Notes: generated by a model not told the origin, from the sequence alone. Shown: positions 1 through 10,915, counted from the stretch's first letter. The stretch is 64,000 nt of DNA from Dokdonella sp. (GCF_019634815.1 NZ_JAHCAP010000003.1:1-64000); one strand, 5' to 3'. Made by a program: numbers and translations.

Positions 1-118
1 GCGCTGGCCCCTTTATTTCGGTGCTGCCCCGGTTTGCAGCTAGCGTAGTATTGTCTATTTTCACCGCATCTCTCCTGCTAAAAGCGCCAATGGACTTGCC
101 AGAGAGCTTAGGAAATTA

Positions 119-3100
119 ATGAACACTAAATCGGCTCCTCTGCTAGCGAGTGTTTTGGCTTTTGTGTTCGGAAGTGTCGCAATTCACGCCCAATCCGATT
201 CGACCTGTCGGATTGATGGCGGGGATGCGGAATGTCGAAACGGCATAGGTACGCCGTGGTGGTGGTGGTGGCCAGGGCCTTATACCGATCCAGTTCACTC
301 AGATCCGTACTGCGTTAGCAACTCGCCTCCCTATCAGGAATCTCAACACTGCACCGAGGAGGATCAGACTTGGCAGGCCGTTACAGAAAACGTTCTCTCG
401 GGTGCGCCATACGCCTGCGCGCCTCCAGATCGAATTTTCCTTAATGAGGGCATTACCAAAAAGCTAGGAATCGATGCCAATGTAGGACGTTCCTATGATG
501 TCACGATTTGGTGGGATCCTTACGGAGGGCAGGCTGGAAGCCACTGCGATCCGATAGTGTTTCCAAATAGAATCTCGATCGGTCGTAGAGACGTATTTTG
601 CCCCGCTGGATATCATGAAGACTCACGGGGGCAGTATTGCTACGGGACGAAGAAGGAAGTATGTCCCGTCGGTAATCCGATTCAATGTGCTGACGGCCAA
701 AAAATACAGGCGGAGCTTGATCGTACCAATGTAGGTTCTGGGATAGAGTTTATTCGCTACTATTCCAGTTCTGGCTTTTATAATTCGCCCGGCACTTCGC
801 CAGAAGATGTGTTAGGACCGCATTGGCGCCACAGCTGGCAACGCAGTGTAGCTGTGGAATCCCCTGTTACCCAAGGGCAGACCACATTTGCGTACGTCGT
901 ACGTCCCGATGGGGATTATCGCCACTTCAGATGGAACGGTCAGACATGGGATGGCAGAAAGGACAAATCTGAAACATTGCAAGAGCTAACTAGCCAAGGA
1001 CAGCGGACCGGCTGGCGGTATACGGATGCGACCGATGGAGTAGAAAACTATGATGCTGCTGGTACGCTGTTATCAATTGTGTCTGTCTCAGGCAAAATCA
1101 TCACTCTAAGCTATAGCGATACATCAACGCCTCCGGAAATTGCCCCTAAACCTGGCCTACTAATTCGCGTCTCGGATCGTAGTGGTCGAGCGCTTGATCT
1201 ACACTACGATACAAATTCCTTGTTGAAGGAGACGGTAGGCTCCGATGGTCTTGTGCATACGTACACTTACGATACCTCTAGATTTTTGTCCGCTGTTCAT
1301 TTCGGAGACACGCAGCGGAAATACCTCTATGACGAGTCCGTATACTCGGAAGCTGGGGGCGCTCGCGGGCTGATGACCGGTCTTATCGATGAGAGCGATG
1401 TGCGTTATGCCACGTTCAATTACGATGCGCAAGGAAGGGCAACTCAGGAGTGGCACGGTGCAGATTCGGACCCGCTTAGTATCTTTTATGATCAAGCGGG
1501 ATCGATAGTTATCGATGCTATGGGCGCAGCATCAAGACGTCGTTTCATTACAATCAATGGCATCCTGCGTAATGCCGGGGTGGATCGCTGCAGCGATGCA
1601 ACGTGCGCAACTGCGGTCTCCAGCTCGTCAAGAACCTACGACGCCAACGGTAATCCCGACCGCGATACAGATTTCAATGGCGACATTACCGCTCACGGTT
1701 ACAACACGCGGGGACTGGAGACCATTCGTGTCGATGCGTCGAACGACCCATCGGCAGCGTCGACGTCGGCCAAAAGAACAACGGTAACGAGTTGGAATCC
1801 CAACTTCAACGTTCCCGATCAGCGCACGGTCAAGAACGCGAGTGGTGCGACCGAGTCCCTGACCAGATGGGCCTACAACACCCGGGGCCAGCCGACCGCG
1901 CGTTGCGAGGTCGATCCCGCCATTGGCAGCGCCACGAGTTATACCTGCGGCTCGGCCAAGAATGCTCCTGTCGGCGTCCGCCAGACCCGAACAACGTATT
2001 GCGAACAGCCCGACGTCAGCGCCGGCAGCTGTCCGCTGGTCGGCCTCGTCACTTCCGTCAACGGCCCGCGCGCGACGTCCGATGCTGGTACGGGTGGCTT
2101 TGACGACACGACCACCTACACCTACTACCAGACCGATGATCCGACCTGCGCCAGCGGTGGCGCCTGCCCGCACCGCCACGGCGACTTGTGGAAAGTCACC
2201 AACGCGCTCGGCCAGGTCACCGAAACGGTCAGCTATGACAAGAACGGCCGCGTCACGCGCTCGAAAGACGCCAACGGCACACTCACCGACTTCGCCTACC
2301 ACCCGCGCGGCTGGCTGACCGACCGCATCGTGCGCGCGAACGCGAACGGCACGCGCTCAGCCAATGACGCGACGCTGCACATCGACTACGACCCGGTCGG
2401 CAACGTCGTCAAGGTGACTCAGCCCGACGGCGACTATCTCGCCTACACCTACGACAACGCGCACCGCCTCATCAAGATCGCCGACAACCTCGCCAATACC
2501 ATCGACTACTGCCCCGGCGGCGTCGGCAGCGTGGAGTGTCTGGACGCGGCGGGCAATCGCCGCGTCGAGCAGGTCAAGGATGCGAGCGGCGCGATCAAGC
2601 GCCAACTGCACCGGGTCTACAACCAGCTCGGGCAGCTCACGCAGCAACTCAACGCCGCCAACGCCCCGGTCGAGTCGTCCATGGGTCTGAGCGAGAACTT
2701 CGCCGGTCAGCCCGCCGTTGCCGACGGCTACGACGGCAACGGCAACCGCGTGCTGTCCGACGACGGTCTGGGCACGCGAACCAAGCAGCAATACGACGGC
2801 CTCAACCGCCTCGTCGCGACGATCCAGAACTACAACGGACTCGACACCGCGACAGCCAACACGACCACGCACTACGCCTACGACACGCGTGACAACCTGC
2901 GCCAGGTTACCGACCCGGATGGCCTCAACACGGTCTACGACTACGACGGGCTGAACAACCTCACCGGCCTGCACAGCCCCGACACGGGTAACGCGAGCTA
3001 TACCTACGACAAAGCCGGCAATCGCATCACGCAGACCGACGCGCGCAACGTTACGAGCACCTACACCTACGACGCGCTCAACCGCCTGACCGCCATCGCG

Positions 3101-5044
3101 TATCCAGACAGCAGCCTCAACGTCGGCTATGCCTATGACCAGCCGGACGCGACCACGGGGTGCAGCGGGTCGTATCCGCGCGGCCGCCTCACGCGCATGA
3201 CCGACCCCACGGGCAGCACGACCTACTGCTACGACCGCCACGGCAACGTGACGAAGAAGACGCAGTTCGGCACCCGGATCGTCTCGTGTCTGAACGGCAC
3301 GTCCGGCTGCGGCGGCGACGCGTCCAGCTTTGCCGCGGGCCTCGGCGTGGAAGTGGGCGGCATCGCCAATCCGACCAAGTCCACGACGATCACCCTCGTC
3401 ACCGCGATGGCCTACACGAAAGGCGACCGCATCCAGAGCATCACCTACCCGAGCGGCGCGATCATCAGCTATGGCCGCGACCCGCTCGGCCGCATCACCT
3501 CGGTGCAGTACAAGGCAAATGCCAATGCCACCGCGGTCAAGCTGATCGGCAGCGCGACGTATTACCCGTTCGGCCCGCTGCACACGCTGACTTGGGGCAA
3601 CGGCCGCACGCTGACCAAGACCTACGACGCCGACTACGCGATCGACTCGGTTCAAGCCACACCGACCGGCCTCACGCTCGATGCGATCACGGACGTGATG
3701 GGCAACGTCACTGCCTTGAGCCAGACGCTGAGTCCCGCCGCGCCCGATCGCAGCTATCAATACGATCCGCTCTACCGTCTGAGCAAAGCCAATGCCGGCG
3801 CGACGACGCGCGAGAGCTATACCTACAGCCCCACCGGCGATCGCACCAGCGCCACCGTCAACGGCGCGACGCAGGCCTACACCTACACCGCCGGCACGCA
3901 CCACCTCGCCAGTGTCGGCGCCACCGCCCGCAGCTACGACGCCAACGGCAACACCACCAGCAACAACCTGGCCTACGACCAGCGCAACCGGCTCGCCGGC
4001 TGGAAGCTGCAAGGCGGCCAGATCGGCCTCGGTGGCGACTCGGCCCGATACGGCTACAACGGCAAGGGCGAGCGCACGGTCAAGCAGGTGACGTACAACG
4101 ACCATTGCCTCGCGCCTGCCTGCTATCCCGGCCCCGGCGCGCCCACCGGCTGGCTCACGGGCACCGCAGCCTTCGCCTACGACGAAGCCGGGCACCTGAT
4201 CGGCGAATATCCCAGCCTCTACGGCCCCGGCAGGAACACCGAATACATCTATCTCGACAGCACGCCGATCGCGGCGATCCGCAGCGGCCAGCTCCACGAG
4301 ATCGAAACCGATCACCTGGGCACCCCGCGCGCGGTCGTCAGGCCTGGAACCACGCCCAGTGCAGACGTGACGGTGTGGCGCTGGGACTTGCTTGGCAACA
4401 CCTTCGGAGCGGACGCCCCGAATGAAGATGCCGATGGCGACGGCACCGCCTTCGCCTTCAGCCTGCGATATCCCGGTCAGTACCAAGATGCCGAGACTGG
4501 CCTCAACTACAACTACTTCAGGGATTATGAGCCGGGGACCGGACGCTATGCCGAAAGTGATCCCACTGGGTTGGGCGGAGGTATAAACACATACGCTTAC
4601 TCATTCAGTAGGCCTGGTACTTTCTTTGATCGCCAGGGTAACATTCCGCAGCCTGGATTCCAGATACCGCCAAATTATCCAAATCCAACTATTGTGTGCG
4701 ATGGAAATGGTGGTATTGAACCATATTTGACTCCGCTTTCTCCTTTCGACTTGGCGTGCTTTGGCGACTGCGTTCATCAGCATGAAATGATACACATTCG
4801 CGATTTTTCGAGAGCGAATCCAGTCGTTTGTCATGGTCAAATACGTGGGACAATGGTTAATGAGTTTGATAATCTATCGCTTTGGCAAACTGAAGCAAAC
4901 GCGTGGAAGGCCGAATTACAGTGTCTCGAAAAACGACTTGAAGAAGAGAAGAAAAGTGATTGTCCTGCATGCAAACTCCGTCTTGAGACTGAGATTGCTC
5001 ACGCTCAAGACATGGTCAATCGCTATACATATGCGATAAGGTAG
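119..5044 (+). CDS. Secreted RHS/YD-repeat protein with metallopeptidase-like C-terminal tip
   Basis: This is a polymorphic-toxin-like RHS protein of 1641 residues. It begins with a signal peptide (hydrophobic residues about 5-24, ending near AHA), then a W-rich stretch near residues 45-49. A DUF6531-like entry motif (GNPIQCADGQKIQ) lies near residue 190, followed by YD repeats from about 310 to 1470. The RHS core closes with GRYAESDPTGL (D1481). The tip after it, about 155 residues, contains H1555-E1556-M-I-H1559, an HExxH zinc-peptidase signature, followed by acidic residues E1592 and E1599 and several cysteines. The repeat core (about 1620-4560) is GC-rich, whereas the N-terminal third and the tip are visibly AT-richer, so the gene looks mosaic. 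An AGGA ribosome site precedes the ATG. The RHS class is certain; the peptidase role is inferred. Confidence 0.93.
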   Translation: MNTKSAPLLASVLAFVFGSVAIHAQSDSTCRIDGGDAECRNGIGTPWWWWWPGPYTDPVHSDPYCVSNSPPYQESQHCTEEDQTWQAVTENVLSGAPYACAPPDRIFLNEGITKKLGIDANVGRSYDVTIWWDPYGGQAGSHCDPIVFPNRISIGRRDVFCPAGYHEDSRGQYCYGTKKEVCPVGNPIQCADGQKIQAELDRTNVGSGIEFIRYYSSSGFYNSPGTSPEDVLGPHWRHSWQRSVAVESPVTQGQTTFAYVVRPDGDYRHFRWNGQTWDGRKDKSETLQELTSQGQRTGWRYTDATDGVENYDAAGTLLSIVSVSGKIITLSYSDTSTPPEIAPKPGLLIRVSDRSGRALDLHYDTNSLLKETVGSDGLVHTYTYDTSRFLSAVHFGDTQRKYLYDESVYSEAGGARGLMTGLIDESDVRYATFNYDAQGRATQEWHGADSDPLSIFYDQAGSIVIDAMGAASRRRFITINGILRNAGVDRCSDATCATAVSSSSRTYDANGNPDRDTDFNGDITAHGYNTRGLETIRVDASNDPSAASTSAKRTTVTSWNPNFNVPDQRTVKNASGATESLTRWAYNTRGQPTARCEVDPAIGSATSYTCGSAKNAPVGVRQTRTTYCEQPDVSAGSCPLVGLVTSVNGPRATSDAGTGGFDDTTTYTYYQTDDPTCASGGACPHRHGDLWKVTNALGQVTETVSYDKNGRVTRSKDANGTLTDFAYHPRGWLTDRIVRANANGTRSANDATLHIDYDPVGNVVKVTQPDGDYLAYTYDNAHRLIKIADNLANTIDYCPGGVGSVECLDAAGNRRVEQVKDASGAIKRQLHRVYNQLGQLTQQLNAANAPVESSMGLSENFAGQPAVADGYDGNGNRVLSDDGLGTRTKQQYDGLNRLVATIQNYNGLDTATANTTTHYAYDTRDNLRQVTDPDGLNTVYDYDGLNNLTGLHSPDTGNASYTYDKAGNRITQTDARNVTSTYTYDALNRLTAIAYPDSSLNVGYAYDQPDATTGCSGSYPRGRLTRMTDPTGSTTYCYDRHGNVTKKTQFGTRIVSCLNGTSGCGGDASSFAAGLGVEVGGIANPTKSTTITLVTAMAYTKGDRIQSITYPSGAIISYGRDPLGRITSVQYKANANATAVKLIGSATYYPFGPLHTLTWGNGRTLTKTYDADYAIDSVQATPTGLTLDAITDVMGNVTALSQTLSPAAPDRSYQYDPLYRLSKANAGATTRESYTYSPTGDRTSATVNGATQAYTYTAGTHHLASVGATARSYDANGNTTSNNLAYDQRNRLAGWKLQGGQIGLGGDSARYGYNGKGERTVKQVTYNDHCLAPACYPGPGAPTGWLTGTAAFAYDEAGHLIGEYPSLYGPGRNTEYIYLDSTPIAAIRSGQLHEIETDHLGTPRAVVRPGTTPSADVTVWRWDLLGNTFGADAPNEDADGDGTAFAFSLRYPGQYQDAETGLNYNYFRDYEPGTGRYAESDPTGLGGGINTYAYSFSRPGTFFDRQGNIPQPGFQIPPNYPNPTIVCDGNGGIEPYLTPLSPFDLACFGDCVHQHEMIHIRDFSRANPVVCHGQIRGTMVNEFDNLSLWQTEANAWKAELQCLEKRLEEEKKSDCPACKLRLETEIAHAQDMVNRYTYAIR

Positions 5045-5050
5045 GTTGCG

Positions 5051-5515
5051 ATGATAAAGAGTGTCGCACTAACGCTTGCGTTTATTTATCCGATTTCATT
5101 GAGTGCGGCGGACCTTGGTGTAACCGCATGCGTCGCTATTGATGGTGATAGTCCAGCATTGCACTTCGAAATTCAAAACAAAACGGCAAGCAGCATTTCT
5201 ATCCCGAGTAGCAACTTTCCTTGGCGTGAGGATGGGGCAATCGTTATTGCATATCGAGGTGACGCGCTTATTGGCAAGGTTATGAATCGCGCTTATCAAA
5301 TACAAGATAGTGTCTCTGGCAATGTTGTATTGCGTAGCGGTGAGAAACAAGCCGGCGAGTTGGTTTTGAAATATCTGTATCCTGAAATTGTTAAACTCGA
5401 TGATCGATCTTCGGTCACGATTCTTTGGGCTTACACGCCACGAGGGTACGCTGCAAAAGATATAACGCTCGGCGGTGCGCTAACGCTGCGCGATAAAGAT
5501 CGGTGTACGAATTGA
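5051..5515 (+). CDS. Small exported protein, candidate immunity protein for the RHS tip
   Basis: I do not recognise a family for this 154-residue protein. It starts with a clear Sec signal peptide (MIKS, a hydrophobic run, then SLSAAD), so the mature protein should be periplasmic. It contains C27 and a C-terminal cysteine (RCTN). It starts 6 bp after the RHS stop on the same strand and shares the low GC of the RHS tip, which suggests that tip and small gene were acquired as a unit. Immunity genes of RHS and CDI toxins commonly sit exactly here. A periplasmic location would fit a toxin that acts in the periplasm. The immunity role is inference from position. Confidence 0.7.
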   Translation: MIKSVALTLAFIYPISLSAADLGVTACVAIDGDSPALHFEIQNKTASSISIPSSNFPWREDGAIVIAYRGDALIGKVMNRAYQIQDSVSGNVVLRSGEKQAGELVLKYLYPEIVKLDDRSSVTILWAYTPRGYAAKDITLGGALTLRDKDRCTN

Positions 5516-5664
5516 GCGGGGTCTGTCAATCGAACTGTGTAACTGCCGTTGAGGTCATCGATTGACCGGCACGCGGTCCTCGCCGAACAGGATGGTTCTT
5601 CCGGGTTTTTCGTGAAGTCACATCTTGTAAGAGGCGCCTGGGGCGTCTGGACAGAGGCGCAGAC

Positions 5665-5905
5665 TGCCTGCCCGCACCGCCGAAAGTCGCCAACGCGATC
5701 GGCCAAATCACCGAAACCGTCAGCTACGATAGGCATGGCTGCGTCCGCGCTCGAAGAGGTCAACGACACGCCCACCGACGTCGCCTGTCACCCGTATGGC
5801 TGGCTGACAGACCGCATGGTGCGAGCGCACGTGAGCGGTAGCGCGGCGACCAACCACGCCACGCCGCACATCGACTACGATCCGCTGGGCGCGTGGGAAA
5901 CGTGA
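5665..5905 (+). pseudogene. Decayed duplicate of an RHS core segment
   Basis: This stretch is recognisably homologous to about 2169-2402 of the RHS gene upstream. Matching blocks include the segment encoding ITETVSYD, the HPYGWLTDRMVRA block and the block encoding HIDYDPLG, all with many substitutions. Small indels have shifted the frame, so different blocks are readable in different frames, and nothing upstream supplies a start. It is best read as the remnant of an older RHS copy or displaced cassette, left after recombination in the core. The 150 bp between the putative immunity gene and this block (5516-5664) shows no gene. Confidence 0.75.
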
Positions 5906-5966
5906 CGCAGGGCCTTGGGCTGGACCAAGCGCAGCGGAATCGCAGCAATCTTGCCGCGTCGGTTAG

Positions 5967-6001
5967 GGCATGAACGCAGTTCTGACGGCATGAACGCAGT
6001 T
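5967..6001 (+). repeat. Two copies of a 15-bp direct repeat upstream of pntB
   Basis: GGCATGAACGCAGTT occurs perfectly at 5967-5981 and 5987-6001, with a 20-bp period, between the RHS remnant and pntB. It may be an operator pair, or a duplication scar at the edge of the inserted RHS region. Confidence 0.6.
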
Positions 6002-6064
6002 ATGCTCCTTGGGTAGAGACCTTATGATCCGCCACTTCGTTGCAAGCTCAATCGGGAATCGCTG

Positions 6065-7474
6065 ATGGACACCCAAACCCTGCTCGTCACCGCGGCCAAG
6101 GCCAGCTACCTGCTGGCGGCGCTGTTGTTCATCCTCGGCATCAAGCGCATGTCCTCGCCGGTGACCGCGCGCGCGGGCATCAAGTGGGCCGGCGTGGGCA
6201 TGGTGATCGCCACGCTCGCCACCTTTGCCATCACCGGCGCGCACAACATCGGCTGGATCATCGGCGGCATCGCGATCGGTGTACTGCCGACCTGGCTGTG
6301 GGGCAAGAAGGTCGCGATGACTGACATGCCGCAGATGGTGGCGCTGTTCAACGGCATGGGCGGCGGCTCGGCGGCGGCGATCGGCGCGATCGAGCTGCTC
6401 AAGTTCTCGAGCGCGCCGGAGGCCTCGCATCCGCTGGCGACGCTGGTGCTGGCGGTGGTCGGTGCGCTGATCGGTTCGATCTCGATGACCGGCTCGATCA
6501 TCGCCTGGGCCAAGCTCGACGGGCGCATGGACAAGGTGTTCCGCTTCGGCGGCCAGCAGGCGCTCAACTTCATCGTGTTCATCGCCGCCGTGCTGGCTGG
6601 ACTGGCTTTGGTGTTCTGGAAGCTCGACAGCAACCTCATCATCGTGTTCTTCGTGCTCGCGCTGGTGTTCGGCATCCTCATGACCCTGCCCATCGGCGGC
6701 GCCGACATGCCGGTGGTGATCTCGCTCTACAACGCCTTCACCGGTCTCGCAGTGGCCTTCGAAGGCTATGCGATGGGCATCGAGGCGCTGATCGTGGCGG
6801 GCATGGTGGTCGGCGCGGCCGGCACCTTCCTCACCCAGCTCATGGCCAAGGCGATGAACCGCCCGATCAGCAACGTGCTCTTCTCGAACTTCGGCGGCGG
6901 CGGCGGTGGAAGCGAGATCGCCGGCGCGCAGAAGCCGATCGAGGCGGCCGATGCGGCATCGCTCCTGTACATGGCCGAGAAGGTCATCATCGTGCCCGGC
7001 TACGGCATGGCGGTGGCGCAGGCCCAGCACAAGATCTGGGAATTGAGCCAGGCCTTGATCAAGGCCGGCAAGGAAGTGAAGTTCGCGATCCACCCGGTCG
7101 CCGGGCGCATGCCCGGGCACATGAACGTGTTGCTCGCCGAAGCCGGCGTGCCCTACGACCTGATCGCCGACATGGACGACATCAATCCCGAGTTCAAGAC
7201 CTGCGATGTCGCCATCGTGATCGGCGCCAACGATGTGGTGAATCCGGCGGCGAAGACCGACAAGGCCTCGCCGATCTTCGGCATGCCGATTCTCGACGTG
7301 GTCGACGCGCGCCAGGTGATCGTCATCAAGCGCGGCAAGGGCACGGGATTCGCGGGCATCGAGAACGCGCTGTTCTATGCCGACAACACGCGCATGCTCT
7401 ACGCCGACGGCAAGGAAGCGGCCAACCAGCTCATCACCGAGCTCAAGGCGATCGACGGCGGCGGCGGACACTGA
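6065..7474 (+). CDS. pntB: NAD(P) transhydrogenase subunit beta
   Basis: PntB is the beta subunit of the proton-translocating transhydrogenase, which couples the proton gradient to reduction of NADP+ by NADH in the inner membrane. At 469 residues it has the usual length. The N-terminal half (about 1-265) is a series of membrane helices, including the glycine-rich [13 protein letters not shown] segment. The C-terminal domain III binds NADP through [10 protein letters not shown] near 316-325, and ends with the conserved [16 protein letters not shown]. The partner subunits (pntAA/pntAB), normally directly upstream, are not in the window: the upstream DNA is the RHS region. The SD is weak. pgi follows after 28 bp. 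Confidence 0.96.
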   Translation: MDTQTLLVTAAKASYLLAALLFILGIKRMSSPVTARAGIKWAGVGMVIATLATFAITGAHNIGWIIGGIAIGVLPTWLWGKKVAMTDMPQMVALFNGMGGGSAAAIGAIELLKFSSAPEASHPLATLVLAVVGALIGSISMTGSIIAWAKLDGRMDKVFRFGGQQALNFIVFIAAVLAGLALVFWKLDSNLIIVFFVLALVFGILMTLPIGGADMPVVISLYNAFTGLAVAFEGYAMGIEALIVAGMVVGAAGTFLTQLMAKAMNRPISNVLFSNFGGGGGGSEIAGAQKPIEAADAASLLYMAEKVIIVPGYGMAVAQAQHKIWELSQALIKAGKEVKFAIHPVAGRMPGHMNVLLAEAGVPYDLIADMDDINPEFKTCDVAIVIGANDVVNPAAKTDKASPIFGMPILDVVDARQVIVIKRGKGTGFAGIENALFYADNTRMLYADGKEAANQLITELKAIDGGGGH

Positions 7475-7502
7475 GGCGCGTGCGGGACAGGCAGGCAGGG
7501 CG

Positions 7503-9170
7503 ATGAGCAAGACCGACCAGCGCGGACAGCGCGTGCCGCCGGCGCGCGCGCTGGCGTCGCGCCCGCAGTGGCAGGCCTTGCAGCGCCATGCGGCGACGAT
7601 GCGCAAGCGTCACTTGCGCGATCTCTTCGCCGCCGATGCGGATCGTGGCACGCATTTCGCGCTCGAGGCGGCGGGCTGGCATTTCGACTACGCCAAGCAG
7701 CGTGTGGACGCCGAGACGCTCAAGCTCCTGCTGCGCCTGGCCGAGGCCTGCGCGCTGCGTGAGCGCATCGCGGCGATGTTCCGCGGCGATCGCATCAACA
7801 CCAGCGAAGATCGCGCCGTGCTGCATGTCGCGCTGCGCATGCCCAGGAAGCGGCGGCTGATCGTCGATGGCGTGGACGTGGTTGCCCAGGTGCACGCCGT
7901 GCTCGAGCGCATGGCCGCGTTCTGCGATCGCGTGCGCGCGGGCGCATGGCGCGGGCACACGGGGGTGGCGATCCGCCACGTTGTCAACATCGGCATCGGC
8001 GGCTCCGATCTCGGGCCGGTGATGGCGCATGAAGCACTGCGGCAGCATTGCGATCGCAGCCTCGACCTGCGCTTCGTCTCGAATGTGGATGGCAGCGATT
8101 TCGTCGAGGCGGTGCGCGATCTGGATCCGGCGCGCACCTTGTTCATCGTCTGCTCCAAGACCTTCACCACGCAGGAGACGCTTGCCAATGCACACGCGGC
8201 GCGGCGCTGGTGTCTGGACGCGCTGGGCGACGAGCGCGCGATCGCGCGGCATTTCGTCGCGGTATCGACCAATCGCGGCGAAGTGGAAAAGTTCGGCATC
8301 GACCCCGCCAACATGTTCGGCTTCTGGGATTGGGTCGGCGGCCGCTATTCGATGGACAGCGCGATCGGGCTGTCGACGATGCTCGCAATCGGGCCAGCGC
8401 GGTTTCGCGAGCTGCTCGCGGGGTTCCATGCGATGGACGAGCATTTCCGCAAGGCGCCGCTGGCGCGCAACCTGCCGGTCCTGCATGGCCTGATCGGCAT
8501 CTGGAATACCAACTTCCTCGGCATTGCCAGTCATGCGGTGCTGCCGTATGCGCAGTACCTCAAGCGTTTTCCGGCCTATTTGCAGCAGTTGTTGATGGAG
8601 AGCAATGGCAAGCGCGTGACACATGCGGGCAAGCCGGTCGGTGTCGACACCTGTCCGATCGTCTGGGGCGAGCCGGGTACCAACGGCCAGCATTCGTTCT
8701 ATCAGCTCATCCATCAGGGCACGCGCGCAGTAGCCTGTGACTTCATCGGCTTCTGCGAGAGCACCAGTGCGCTCACCGCGCAGCACGATCTCTTGATCGC
8801 CAACATGCTCGCGCAAGGCGAGGCGCTCGCGTTCGGCAAGACCGCAGCGCAGGTGCGCGCCGAAGGCGTGCCCGCCGCGCTGGTGCCGCACAAGGTGTTC
8901 GATGGCAATCGACCGAGCAACACGATGCTTGCGCGACGCCTCGATCCCGCTGCGCTCGGCGCCCTGGTTGCGCTCTACGAGCACAGCACCCTCGTGCAGG
9001 GCGCGATCTGGGACATCGATTCCTTCGACCAGTGGGGCGTCGAACTGGGCAAGGTCCTGACCCGGCGCATCGCCGATGAATTGAGCGCAGCGAAGACGCC
9101 GCGCCTGACACATGACAGCTCGACCAATGCGTTGATCCGCCGTTACCGGCGCCTGCGCGGGAATTCTTGA
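7503..9170 (+). CDS. pgi: Glucose-6-phosphate isomerase
   Basis: Pgi interconverts glucose-6-phosphate and fructose-6-phosphate in the cytoplasm. The 555-residue protein shows the sugar-phosphate-binding signature [12 protein letters not shown], the catalytic region with MESNGKRV, the [18 protein letters not shown] block (general-base histidine) and the C-terminal [12 protein letters not shown] signature. The ATG at 7503 (MSKTDQRG) was preferred over longer in-frame starts that run into pntB. Its stop TGA shares one base with the ATG of pgm, so the two should be translationally coupled. They form a glucose-phosphate pair. Confidence 0.97.
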   Translation: MSKTDQRGQRVPPARALASRPQWQALQRHAATMRKRHLRDLFAADADRGTHFALEAAGWHFDYAKQRVDAETLKLLLRLAEACALRERIAAMFRGDRINTSEDRAVLHVALRMPRKRRLIVDGVDVVAQVHAVLERMAAFCDRVRAGAWRGHTGVAIRHVVNIGIGGSDLGPVMAHEALRQHCDRSLDLRFVSNVDGSDFVEAVRDLDPARTLFIVCSKTFTTQETLANAHAARRWCLDALGDERAIARHFVAVSTNRGEVEKFGIDPANMFGFWDWVGGRYSMDSAIGLSTMLAIGPARFRELLAGFHAMDEHFRKAPLARNLPVLHGLIGIWNTNFLGIASHAVLPYAQYLKRFPAYLQQLLMESNGKRVTHAGKPVGVDTCPIVWGEPGTNGQHSFYQLIHQGTRAVACDFIGFCESTSALTAQHDLLIANMLAQGEALAFGKTAAQVRAEGVPAALVPHKVFDGNRPSNTMLARRLDPAALGALVALYEHSTLVQGAIWDIDSFDQWGVELGKVLTRRIADELSAAKTPRLTHDSSTNALIRRYRRLRGNS

Positions 9171-10819
9171 TGGCCATCACGTTGCACCCCCTGGCCGGCA
9201 AATCGGCCACGCTCGCGCCGCTTGTCGATATCGACCGCCTCATCGCCGCCTACCACGAGATCCGTCCCGACCCCGCGCTCGCGGCGCAGCGCGTGAGTTT
9301 CGGCACCTCGGGTCATCGCGGCAGTTCGCTGCACGGCAGTTTCAACCAGGCCCACGTGCTCGCGATCAGTCAGGCGATCTGCGAATACCGCGCGCAGGCA
9401 GGCATCGACGGCCCGCTGTTCCTGGGCATCGACACCCATGCCTTGTCGCAGCCGGCGCAGGACAGCGTGCTCGAAGTGCTGGCCGCGCACGGTGTGGAAG
9501 TCCGCATCGCGCGGGATGCGGGTTACACGCCGACGCCAGCCGTCTCGCACGCGATCCTCAACTGGAACCGCGGCCGCGAACGCGGCCTGGCCGATGGCAT
9601 CGTGGTCACGCCCTCGCACAATCCGCCCGAGGATGGCGGCATCAAGTACAACCCGCCCAATGGCGGCCCGGCCGACACGGCGGTTACGCGCGCGATCCAG
9701 GAGCGCGCCAATGCCCTGCTTGCCGATGGGTTGCGACAGGTGCGCCGCCTGCCGCTCGCGCAGGCGCGCAGCGCGACCACCACGCGCGAGTTCGATTTTC
9801 TTTCGAGCTATGTCGAAGATCTGGGCGCGCTGATCGACTTCGAGTCGATCCGCAGCGCGGCCTTGCGCCTCGCAGTCGATCCGCTCGGTGGCGCGGGTGT
9901 GGCCTATTGGCCGCGCATCGCCGAGCGCTGGCGCATCGACTTCGACATCGTGAGCAGCGAGGTCGATCCACGGTTCGCCTTCATGAGCCTCGACTGGGAC
10001 GGCCGCGTGCGCATGGATCCGTCCTCGCCGCCGGCGATGCAGCGCCTGCTCGCGCTGCGCGATCGCTACGATGTGGCGATGGCCTGCGACACCGACCACG
10101 ATCGCCACGGCATCGTCACGCGCAGCGTCGGGCTGATGCCTGCCAATCACTATCTGGCGGTGATGATCGACTACCTGTTTCGCGAACGCGGGCAGTGGCG
10201 CAGCGATGCCGCGATCGGCAAGACCGTGGTCAGTAGCGCGATTATCGACCGCGTGGCACAGCGACTGGGGCGGCGCATCTTCGAGACGCCGGTCGGACTC
10301 AAGTGGTTTGCCGCGGGTCTGTTCGATGGCTCGCTGGGTTTTGGCGGCGAGGAAAGCGCAGGCGCGACTTTCCTGCGCCGCGACGGTGGCGTCTGGACCA
10401 CCGACAAGGACGGCATCGCGCCGGGCCTGCTTGCCGCCGAGATCAGTGCGCGCCGCGGCCGCGATCCGGGCGAGTGCTACGCCGCGCTGTGCGCCGAACT
10501 GGGCACGCCGTTCTTCGATCGCGTCGACGCGCTCGCCACCCGCGAGCAGAAGGCGCGCCTGTCCGCACTCACGCCGCAGCAGCTCGCCATCACCACGCTT
10601 GCGGGCGAGCCGGTAACGCAAGTGTTCGATCGAGCGCCGGGCAATGACGCCGCGATCGGCGGCATCAAGGTGGTCGCTCGAAACGGCTGGTTCGCAGCGC
10701 GCCCCTCGGGCACCGAGGACATCTACAAGATCTACGCCGAGAGTTTCTGCAGCCAGCAGCATCTGGCCACGATCCTCGGCGAGGCGCAGGCCGTGGTGGA
10801 CGGCGTAATCGCCGCCTGA
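9170..10819 (+). CDS. pgm: Phosphoglucomutase (alpha-D-glucose phosphate-specific)
   Basis: Pgm interconverts glucose-1-phosphate and glucose-6-phosphate, linking glycolysis to glycogen and nucleotide sugars. The 549-residue length matches the E. coli Pgm type. Visible motifs are the N-terminal [11 protein letters not shown] block, the phosphoserine loop [12 protein letters not shown], the metal loop DTDHDRHG, the sugar loop [10 protein letters not shown] and the phosphate-binding [12 protein letters not shown] near the C-terminus. The start is the ATG that shares one base with the pgi stop (TGATG); a TTG one codon earlier is less likely. Confidence 0.97.
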   Translation: MAITLHPLAGKSATLAPLVDIDRLIAAYHEIRPDPALAAQRVSFGTSGHRGSSLHGSFNQAHVLAISQAICEYRAQAGIDGPLFLGIDTHALSQPAQDSVLEVLAAHGVEVRIARDAGYTPTPAVSHAILNWNRGRERGLADGIVVTPSHNPPEDGGIKYNPPNGGPADTAVTRAIQERANALLADGLRQVRRLPLAQARSATTTREFDFLSSYVEDLGALIDFESIRSAALRLAVDPLGGAGVAYWPRIAERWRIDFDIVSSEVDPRFAFMSLDWDGRVRMDPSSPPAMQRLLALRDRYDVAMACDTDHDRHGIVTRSVGLMPANHYLAVMIDYLFRERGQWRSDAAIGKTVVSSAIIDRVAQRLGRRIFETPVGLKWFAAGLFDGSLGFGGEESAGATFLRRDGGVWTTDKDGIAPGLLAAEISARRGRDPGECYAALCAELGTPFFDRVDALATREQKARLSALTPQQLAITTLAGEPVTQVFDRAPGNDAAIGGIKVVARNGWFAARPSGTEDIYKIYAESFCSQQHLATILGEAQAVVDGVIAA

Positions 10820-10915
10820 GCCCTGCCTACGCGCGGCGCTTGCGGTGTCCGCTGCAGGCCCCATCTTGGCTGCATTCGCGCGGGTTTGCTGCGCACTTGA
10901 GGGATTGATTGCGCC

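Noticed and set aside
2357-4486. Large reading frame (709 residues) antisense to the RHS gene
   Set aside because: Composition is repetitive and arginine/valine-rich, it mirrors the YD repeats on the other strand, and it has no motif or ribosome site.
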